NCBI GenBank assembly: GCA_030642565.1
Contig: DAOWNM010000050.1
Location: 1 to 11,648 of the forward strand
DNA from: Bacteroidota bacterium
Lineage (GTDB): Bacteria > Bacteroidota > Bacteroidia > Bacteroidales > GCA-2748055
DNA: 11,648 nucleotides
Reading direction: 5' to 3'
Below the pieces are notes generated by a model. It was not told the origin of the DNA. It searched no databases and worked only from the letters and a program-made list of their open reading frames with translations. The position numbers and the translations under genes are program-made. Shown piece by piece: positions 6,524-11,648 of this stretch (positions within the stretch are counted from its first letter, which is position 1; each line of letters opens with the position of its first letter).

Positions 6524-7453
6524 CATCTCTCCCGAAATCACTCTTATGCTTCTGGGGATAATCTGGAAAAAGACCGGTACATGTCCCAGCGACTCACCGT
6601 CTGTTTCTATCTTTATCAGCGACGATCCCTCTATCTGCAACGTTTTAGCCATGTAGGTCTCCACCTTCGAGTGGTTGACAATAGTGCCGTTATAGAGTTT
6701 CTTAATATTGGCCAAGACATTCAGTTTGCCAATCTTTTTAATCAGGGTGATACTATAGAGACCATCGTCGGCTATGGCATGCGGCACCTGGATCATTCCT
6801 CCACCATTGTATTTGCAAATACCTACGTTCAGGGAGAAGATCTTACGGTTATAGCTTTTCCCATCTATCTCAATAACAGCTTTTTTTGATCTGTATTTAA
6901 TAAGGCTGTAGAAGATGTTGTAGAAATAGAGAAATGGTCCGCTCTTTCCCTTCTCTTTCATGTGGTTGGTGCGTTCCACCACCCTGGCGCCGAATCCCAT
7001 CCCGGCGATATTGATAAAATAGCGATTCCACTCCTTCCCACTCTTCCGGTAGTTGACCAGTCCGGCATCCTGGATAAAGGTCTTCTGTTGCTTAATGGTC
7101 CTAACGGCACCTTCGTAATCTGACGGGATATTGAATGTTTTGGCCCAATCGTTCCCGGTACCCACGGAGATCATTCCCAGCATCACTTCGGTGGTATGGA
7201 TCCGCTTCTGTGCAAAGACCCCGTTGATCACCTCGTTCATGGTCCCGTCGCCACCTACCACAATGATCTTGCAATATCCCTCCTTGATTTTGTTACGGGC
7301 AATAATGGAAGCGTGCAGCCTGCGGTCGGTAAAATAGGGCTCATACCGAATGCCTTCTTTTTGAAGTATTTGTGCGATGGAGGGCCAGTCCCTTTTTGTT
7401 TTACCGCCTCCTGCGGTCAAATTAACAATGGCTATCCAGTTTGATTTACTCAT
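6515..7453 (-). CDS. Diacylglycerol kinase family lipid kinase (YegS/DagK-like)
   Basis: ATP-dependent lipid kinase of the DAGKc family, 312 residues, probably acting on diacylglycerol or a related lipid at the inner face of the membrane. Motifs are: NLTAGGGKT at residues 11-19 (nucleotide-binding start); the signature VVGGDGTMNEVINGV with GGDGT at 67-71; SVGTGNDWA near 100-108; and INIAGMGFGARVV in the second lobe. The C-terminal lobe ends VPVFFQIIPRSIRVI, the usual beta-strand finish. ATG at 7451-7453 (MSKSNWIAIVN) is chosen over the TTG at 7472-7474, because that TTG lies inside a promoter-like TATCTTTG box and would add the unconvincing MPWKTER. It is transcribed alone on the minus strand, divergently from parA. 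The lipid substrate cannot be read from the sequence. Confidence 0.9.
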   Translation of the reverse strand: MSKSNWIAIVNLTAGGGKTKRDWPSIAQILQKEGIRYEPYFTDRRLHASIIARNKIKEGYCKIIVVGGDGTMNEVINGVFAQKRIHTTEVMLGMISVGTGNDWAKTFNIPSDYEGAVRTIKQQKTFIQDAGLVNYRKSGKEWNRYFINIAGMGFGARVVERTNHMKEKGKSGPFLYFYNIFYSLIKYRSKKAVIEIDGKSYNRKIFSLNVGICKYNGGGMIQVPHAIADDGLYSITLIKKIGKLNVLANIKKLYNGTIVNHSKVETYMAKTLQIEGSSLIKIETDGESLGHVPVFFQIIPRSIRVISGEMSA

Positions 7454-7471
7454 GCGCTCTGTTTTCCACGG

Positions 7472-7479
7472 CAAAGATA
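7472..7479 (-). promoter_or_regulatory. Possible -7 promoter box for the lipid kinase gene
   Basis: On the minus strand this reads TATCTTTG, an exact fit to TAnnTTTG. An ATTG lies 16 bases further upstream, a shorter spacing than usual. If functional, transcription starts about 10-15 bases before ATG 7453, which excludes the alternative TTG start. Confidence 0.4.
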
Positions 7480-7516
7480 GGGATTAAGGGGTTATCAATG
7501 AAATTTGTTGAAAAGG

Positions 7517-7546
7517 TGTTTATAAATGTAAAAATAATGTTTACAA
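7517..7546. promoter_or_regulatory. Operator-like repeats in the kinase/parA divergent gap
   Basis: The 180-base divergent gap (7454-7633) is strongly AT-rich. It holds two direct repeats, TGTTTATAA (7517-7525) and TGTTTACAA (7538-7546), 21 bases apart, close to two helical turns. It also holds a dyad, TGTAAA (7527-7532) and TTTACA (7540-7545), with a 7-base spacer. This may be a binding site for a regulator, or degenerate DnaA-box-like sequence (compare TTTTCCACG at 7462-7470). The gap has nothing else recognisable apart from the two -7 boxes. Confidence 0.25.
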
Positions 7547-7585
7547 TAACAAAATGGCTAAAAATAGCGGGGGAGTCGAAAATAG

Positions 7586-7593
7586 TAAATTTG
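7586..7593 (+). promoter_or_regulatory. Possible -7 promoter box of the parAB operon
   Basis: TAAATTTG is an exact fit to the Bacteroidetes -7 consensus TAnnTTTG, 40 bases before the parA ATG at 7634. No clear TTTG is seen at the -33 distance. Confidence 0.4.
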
Positions 7594-7633
7594 AGCCCGT
7601 TTTAAAGTCAATTCAATTTAAAGAAAAAGGCCG

Positions 7634-8434
7634 ATGGGTAAAATTATTGCGATAGCAAATCAGAAGGGAGGCGTTGGGAAAACCACTACGGCAATCAACC
7701 TGGGTGCAAGCCTGGCGGTGCTGGAGAAAAAAGTATTGATCATTGATGCAGATCCCCAGGCCAATGCCACTTCCGGATCTGGTTTTGACACAAAAAAGGT
7801 TAAGACCAGCATTTATGAGTGTCTCATTGAGGATGCCGATCCCAATAAGATTATCCTGAACAGCGAGATCAGCAATTTAGACCTGATCCCCTCACATATT
7901 GACCTGGTGGGTGCGGAGATTGAGATGCTGAACATGAATGAGAGGGAGTATATGCTCAAGAACGTTATTAAACAGGTGCGTGAGAAGTACGATTATATTC
8001 TGATCGATTGCTCTCCTTCACTGGGATTGATTACGGTTAATGCCCTCACTGCGGCCGACTCGGTGATTCTACCTGTGCAGTGTGAGTATTTTGCACTGGA
8101 AGGGCTGGGGAAACTGCTGAATACCATCAATATAATTCAGCGTGGTCTGAATCCCGATCTGGAGATTGAAGGATTCCTGCTCACCATGTATGATGCAAGG
8201 CTCAGGCTCTCCAACCAGGTGGTGGACGAAGTACGCAAACATTTTCAGCAGATGGTTTTTGAAACCATCATTCAACGCAATATAAAACTGAGTGAAGCGC
8301 CCAGCTTTGGAAAGCCAGCGGTTCTTTATGACGCCGAGTCGAAGGGTGCGGTCAGTCACCTGAATCTGGCCAGAGAGATCCTTCAAAAGAATGATGAGAC
8401 CCTGCTGAAGCAGGAAGAAAAAGTAATGGACTAA
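7634..8434 (+). CDS. parA: Chromosome-partitioning ATPase ParA (Soj)
   Basis: Nucleoid-bound Walker ATPase that, with ParB, drives segregation of replicated origins. The deviant Walker A box KGGVGKTT at residues 11-18 has the signature lysine Lys11. Walker A' is IIDADPQANAT with Asp38 and Asp40, and Walker B is YILIDCSPSLG. LPVQCEYFALEGL and SEAPSFGKP are conserved ParA/Soj segments. At 266 residues, with no N-terminal helix-turn-helix, it is the short chromosomal (type Ib/Soj-like) form rather than a plasmid P1-type ParA. It is the first gene of an operon with parB (10-base gap), DUF5683 and the lytic transglycosylase, as commonly seen in Bacteroidota chromosomes. Confidence 0.96.
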   Translation: MGKIIAIANQKGGVGKTTTAINLGASLAVLEKKVLIIDADPQANATSGSGFDTKKVKTSIYECLIEDADPNKIILNSEISNLDLIPSHIDLVGAEIEMLNMNEREYMLKNVIKQVREKYDYILIDCSPSLGLITVNALTAADSVILPVQCEYFALEGLGKLLNTINIIQRGLNPDLEIEGFLLTMYDARLRLSNQVVDEVRKHFQQMVFETIIQRNIKLSEAPSFGKPAVLYDAESKGAVSHLNLAREILQKNDETLLKQEEKVMD

Positions 8435-8444
8435 AGAATATCAG

Positions 8445-9326
8445 ATGGCAAAAAAGAACGCTTTGGGAAGAGGTTTAGGAGCATTGATCGATGTAGGCGA
8501 GGAGCAACAGGATCGCAGTCTGTTGCATTCCCCTTCTGCTGTAAATGAAATATTCATCAAAAGTATATCGGTCAATCCGTTCCAACCCCGTACCTCTTTT
8601 GATGAAGAGTCGCTGAACGAACTGGTGATGTCTGTGGAGGAGTATGGAATTATCCAGCCCATTACGGTCCGAAGAGCCGCTAACAACAGCTACCAGCTGA
8701 TCAGTGGAGAGCGCCGTGTGAGGGCCGCTGAAAAGGCGGGACTCAAAAGGATTCCGGCTTTTGTCAGGGAGACAGGCGATGAGAGTATGCTTGAACTGTC
8801 CCTGGTGGAGAACATTCAGCGGGAGGATTTGGATGCCATTGAGGTGGCCATCTCCTACCAGCGTCTTATTGAGGAGTTCGACCTGACCCAGGAGAGGCTG
8901 GGGGAGCGGGTTGGGAAGAAACGGGCCACCATTGCCAACTACCTGCGCCTGCTCAATCTGCCTGTAGAGATACAGACCGGTATACGTGAAAAGAAAATTT
9001 CCATGGGTCATGCACGGGCCCTTGTGGGGATCGAAGAGAGAGAGTACCAGGTGGAGGTGTTCAGCAAAATTCTTTCCCAGGATCTCTCGGTGCGCCAGGT
9101 GGAGAGTCTAGCCAAAAAGTCGAAGGATTCAGAGGTGTCAATTGATCCCTCCATGGAGGAGATACGTTCCGATTATGAAGATCTCAGGGAGCACCTCTCC
9201 CACTATTTCGGAGCCACAATCGAATTTAAACGAAGCAATAAAGGGAGTGGCCGGATCGTTATTCCTTTTAAATCGGACGAGGACCTGCAACGTATTGTCA
9301 GCATCCTCGACAAACCGGGTAAATGA
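8445..9326 (+). CDS. parB: ParB/Spo0J chromosome-partitioning protein
   Basis: parS-binding CTPase clamp that loads near the origin and stimulates ParA. The N-terminus MAKKNALGRGLGALI is the usual ParA-contacting segment. The CTP-binding domain shows IQPITVRR, the arginine-rich motif GERRVRA (residues 88-94) and ENIQREDLDAIE (from 123). The central helix-turn-helix is TQERLGERVGKKRATIANYLRLLNLP (about 148-173), and a C-terminal dimerisation segment (GSGRIVIPFKSDEDLQRIVSIL) ends the protein. The 293-residue length is normal. Its TGA overlaps the next ATG (ATGA, 9323-9326). No convincing parS site was found in the window. Confidence 0.96.
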   Translation: MAKKNALGRGLGALIDVGEEQQDRSLLHSPSAVNEIFIKSISVNPFQPRTSFDEESLNELVMSVEEYGIIQPITVRRAANNSYQLISGERRVRAAEKAGLKRIPAFVRETGDESMLELSLVENIQREDLDAIEVAISYQRLIEEFDLTQERLGERVGKKRATIANYLRLLNLPVEIQTGIREKKISMGHARALVGIEEREYQVEVFSKILSQDLSVRQVESLAKKSKDSEVSIDPSMEEIRSDYEDLREHLSHYFGATIEFKRSNKGSGRIVIPFKSDEDLQRIVSILDKPGK

Positions 9327-9913
9327 ACAGATTCACTGTAGCGGTTCTTCTTCTTTTCTTGATGGCATTTCCAGCGTTCAGCCAGGAGAGCGATACAGTG
9401 ATAGCGGTTATGAACACCGATTCAATCTATCGATTCGGGGAGAGGGATCTTATGGTAACCGATACGCTGATGGTGCAGCCCCGCAAATTCAAGTCGCCCA
9501 ACAGGGCCCTCATGTTGGCTCTTGTCCTTCCGGGACTGGGACAGGTTTATAACGAGAAATACTACAAAATACCCATTGTATGGGCTGCTCTTGGGGGAGC
9601 CGGGTTCGCTATTGTATATAACACCAGACAGTACGAGCAGGCCACCCTCGATTATATGCTGGATGAGAGTGATCTTAATGAGCGCAAACTTGAGTATCAG
9701 AAGAGAAACATGGAGCTTAGCTATATCGCTGCCATCGCGGTGTATGGCCTTCAGATCCTGGATGCCTATGTGGATGCCCATCTCTACAGCTGGGATGTGA
9801 ATGATAACCTTTCGCTAGGTATCTCTCCATCGCTTCAACCCATGATGGCACCCACCAGTTTAACCGGTTATTCCGGTGGACTAACATGCAGTTTTAAGAT
9901 CAAAGGCAGATGA
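9323..9913 (+). CDS. DUF5683-domain membrane protein
   Basis: Protein of 196 residues with a cleavable signal MNRFTVAVLLLFLMAFPAFS followed by Gln-Glu (predicted AFS|QE cleavage). After a short Ser/Thr/Asp-rich stretch come hydrophobic segments: ALMLALVLPGLGQVYNEKYYKIPIVWAALGGAGFAIVYNTRQY (about residues 62-104) and LSYIAAIAVYGLQILDAYVDAHLYSW (about 132-157). The PGLGQ-YNxxYYKIP pattern is typical of DUF5683 proteins of Bacteroidota, of unknown function. The C-terminus LSLGISPSLQP...GLTCSFKI resembles an outer-membrane beta-strand tail, but I would not assign a barrel from it. It overlaps both neighbours by ATGA (9323-9326 and 9910-9913), so it is translationally linked to parB and to the lytic transglycosylase. 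A role in the envelope linked to peptidoglycan turnover is an inference from context only. Confidence 0.85.
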   Translation: MNRFTVAVLLLFLMAFPAFSQESDTVIAVMNTDSIYRFGERDLMVTDTLMVQPRKFKSPNRALMLALVLPGLGQVYNEKYYKIPIVWAALGGAGFAIVYNTRQYEQATLDYMLDESDLNERKLEYQKRNMELSYIAAIAVYGLQILDAYVDAHLYSWDVNDNLSLGISPSLQPMMAPTSLTGYSGGLTCSFKIKGR

Positions 9914-11648
9914 CAAGAGAGATCTTCGTTTTAACATATGGTGCCGCGACCCTTTTGGGGTTGCTTTTTTTTACCGGTGGGGCCATATCTCAGGAGCCGG
10001 AATCCAATTCCGACACCCTTCCCTTTGCAGTTGATATTCCTGTTCCAGATTCATTTTCCGCTGCAGTTCGCTTTTCTGTTCCGGATTCATTCTCCGCTGC
10101 AGTTCGCTTTTCTGTTCCGGATTCATTCTCCATGGAGGGTGAACTGGAGCTGCGGACCGGGGACAACCTGGATAGCCTGCTCAATTTATGGTATGTGAAC
10201 CAATCACTCGAGACAGCAACCGACGATTACCAGGCCGAAGCGGATACGCTGATTCCCGATTTCAGCGACTCGGTCTATATGCAGCGACTCTCTGAGATCC
10301 CGTCGGTGGTGGATCTCACTTATAACAGGATTGTCAAGAACTACATCAATGTCTATTCCCGTAAACGGCGCGAACAGGTGAGGGTTATGCTGGGACTCTC
10401 CGACTACTATTTCCCCGCTTTTGAGGAGATTTTCGACCTCTATGGTGTGCCTTACGAGATCAAGTACCTCTCGGTTATTGAGTCGGCGCTCAATCCCAGG
10501 GCGGTATCAAGGGTTGGTGCCGTTGGAGCATGGCAGTTTATGTACAGCACCGGAAAACATTACGGGTTAACCATCAATTCACTGGTGGACCAGCGGCGCG
10601 ATCCCATTGCAGCCACCCATGCAGCTGCCAGGTTCCTGGTGGACCTCTATGAAATTTATCACGACTGGACCCTGGTGCTGGCCGCATATAACTGCGGTCC
10701 GGGCAATGTAAACAAGGCCATACGAAGGTCGGGGGGCAGGAGGAATTTCTGGGAACTATATTATTACCTGCCGAGGGAGACCAGGGGTTATGTACCCGCT
10801 TTTATCGCCGCTACCTACACCATGAATTACCATGAAGAGCACCTGATTACCAGAGCACCGCTCTCCCTTCCCAGGGTGACCGATACCATGATGGTGTATG
10901 AACCGGTACATCTGAAACAGGTGGCCGAGGTGCTGGACATTCCCATCGGGCTGCTGCGTGATATCAATCCTCAGTACCGGCAGGACATTGTACCGGGCAC
11001 ATCCGGTATGGGGTATGCCATCACCATTCCGCAGGAGCAGGTTGCTGCATTTATTGACCTGCAGGATACCATTTTTGCATATAAGGATTCACTCTTTTTC
11101 GACCCGGGGAAAAAGGTGGCCACCCCCCGGCACTACTCATCGTCATACCGGGTCGACCTGCCTTCGAACAAGTATGATAAGCTCTATTATAAGGTCAGAT
11201 CGGGCGATAATATTGGGTTTATTGCAGACTGGTATGATGTGAGGGCATCCGATCTGCGCTACTGGAACAACATCAGCCGCAACCTGATCCGGGTGGGACA
11301 AAAGCTGTTGATCTATAAACCCAAAGGCAAATCGGCCAGATATAAGGAGCTTGACCATATGAGTTTTTCTCAAAAACAGCAGTTTGCAGGACGATCTGTC
11401 TCATCCGGCAACGGAGGTTCCAGTAGTGCGGGCTCCGGTAGTGCGGGCTCCGGGAATACAGGTTCCGGCAGTACAGCTTCGGCCAGCACCTCCGGCAACA
11501 GTGGTGAATATATTACCTACCTGGTCCGGCAGGGCGATTCCCTGTGGGAGATTGCCAGGAAGTACCCAGGGGTATCTGAGACCGATATTTCCAGGCTTAA
11601 TAACATCATCAACGCTACGAAAATCCAGCCCGGACAGCTCCTTAAAAT
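9910..11648 (+). CDS. MltD-like lytic transglycosylase with LysM domains, 3' partial
   Basis: Cleaves peptidoglycan glycan strands with 1,6-anhydro product formation in the periplasm. ATG 9910 overlaps the upstream TGA; 579 codons are in the window and the frame is still open at the end. A signal sequence runs to about residue 28 (TGGAIS|QE). Residues 40-74 are an in-frame 12-residue repeat. The SLT domain (about 170-290) has catalytic Glu191 in LSVIESALNPRAVS, then GAVGAWQFM and LVLAAYNCGPGNV. A degenerate LysM-like segment follows (YEPVHLKQVAEVLDIPIGLLRDINP). LysM 1 spans about 426-471 (YYKVRSGDNIGFIADWYDV), then a Ser/Gly linker, then LysM 2 from 537 (YLVRQGDSLWEIARKY). LysM domains bind glycan. 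This is the membrane-bound lytic transglycosylase D architecture usual in Bacteroidota. In many relatives a relA/spoT gene follows, which cannot be checked here. Confidence 0.93.
   Translation, partial: MTREIFVLTYGAATLLGLLFFTGGAISQEPESNSDTLPFAVDIPVPDSFSAAVRFSVPDSFSAAVRFSVPDSFSMEGELELRTGDNLDSLLNLWYVNQSLETATDDYQAEADTLIPDFSDSVYMQRLSEIPSVVDLTYNRIVKNYINVYSRKRREQVRVMLGLSDYYFPAFEEIFDLYGVPYEIKYLSVIESALNPRAVSRVGAVGAWQFMYSTGKHYGLTINSLVDQRRDPIAATHAAARFLVDLYEIYHDWTLVLAAYNCGPGNVNKAIRRSGGRRNFWELYYYLPRETRGYVPAFIAATYTMNYHEEHLITRAPLSLPRVTDTMMVYEPVHLKQVAEVLDIPIGLLRDINPQYRQDIVPGTSGMGYAITIPQEQVAAFIDLQDTIFAYKDSLFFDPGKKVATPRHYSSSYRVDLPSNKYDKLYYKVRSGDNIGFIADWYDVRASDLRYWNNISRNLIRVGQKLLIYKPKGKSARYKELDHMSFSQKQQFAGRSVSSGNGGSSSAGSGSAGSGNTGSGSTASASTSGNSGEYITYLVRQGDSLWEIARKYPGVSETDISRLNNIINATKIQPGQLLK
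10027..10131 (+). repeat. 36-base tandem repeat in the transglycosylase N-terminus
   Basis: Two nearly identical 36-base units (10045-10080 and 10081-10116, two differences), a further 15-base partial copy (10117-10131), and a diverged half copy on the left (10027-10044). The unit encodes PDSFSAAVRFSV. Being a multiple of three, it can grow or shrink without breaking the gene. It also produces spurious long ORFs in another plus frame and on the minus strand. Confidence 0.9.
11425..11496 (+). repeat. 15-base degenerate repeat coding for a Ser/Gly linker
   Basis: Two adjacent 15-base units (11425-11439 and 11440-11454) encode SAGSG twice and are followed by diverged copies (NTGSG, STASA). Together with SSGNGGSS upstream they make the flexible linker between the two LysM domains. 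Confidence 0.75.

Noticed and set aside
8475..9011. A 178-codon minus-strand ORF inside parB
   Set aside because: It lies wholly antisense to a well-supported ParB frame, has no recognisable motif and reads as low-quality sequence; it is a shadow.
9142..9552. A 136-codon plus-strand ORF across the parB/DUF5683 junction
   Set aside because: It overlaps two well-supported genes in a different frame and shows no family features.
9938..10198. Overlapping ORFs on both strands over the start of the transglycosylase gene (FLFRIHSPLQ-type and ENESGTEKRTAA-type repeats)
   Set aside because: They are by-products of the 36-base tandem repeat, whose length is a multiple of three and which keeps other frames open.

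Overview
The window reads as chromosomal DNA of a Bacteroidota (Bacteroidetes) bacterium, plausibly of the Bacteroidales/Marinilabiliales side. The evidence is a parA-parB-DUF5683-LysM lytic transglycosylase operon typical of that phylum, promoter-like boxes of the Bacteroidetes form TAnnTTTG in several gaps, and signal peptides that leave Gln at position +1. No RNA genes, CRISPR arrays or recognisable transposases were seen. Genes are tightly packed: the longest gap is about 180 bases.

Left part (1-1721): a two-gene cysteine operon. Serine O-acetyltransferase (5' end outside the window) overlaps a PLP-dependent cysteine synthase by ATGA, so the two successive steps serine -> O-acetylserine -> cysteine are translationally coupled. 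Next (1840-4877) is a large Tat-exported tandem FAD-dependent oxidoreductase. It is split into two reading frames by what looks like one missing A, and its codon use (GAA-rich Glu) differs from the GAG-rich cysteine synthase beside it. A 13-base direct repeat, with copies exactly 3200 bases apart, brackets this gene, and one copy contains the cysteine synthase stop codon. I infer a later insertion that is now decaying, or a gene whose sequence carries a one-base error.

Middle (4966-7453): a small HAD-type phosphatase and a lipoprotein glutaminyl cyclase (beta-propeller type) form a short plus-strand unit. It converges, with a 9-base overlap, on a minus-strand diacylglycerol-kinase-family lipid kinase.

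Right part (7454-11648): a divergent AT-rich regulatory gap separates the lipid kinase from the parA-parB-DUF5683-mltD operon. ParA and ParB segregate the chromosome. The DUF5683 membrane protein and the MltD-like lytic transglycosylase (SLT domain plus LysM domains, running off the right edge) act at the envelope, so the operon places chromosome segregation beside peptidoglycan remodelling. The transglycosylase carries an in-frame 36-base tandem repeat just after its signal peptide and a Ser/Gly repeat linker. Both envelope proteins of this operon are predicted to expose N-terminal Gln after signal peptidase cleavage, which is the substrate type of the glutaminyl cyclase encoded about 3 kb upstream.
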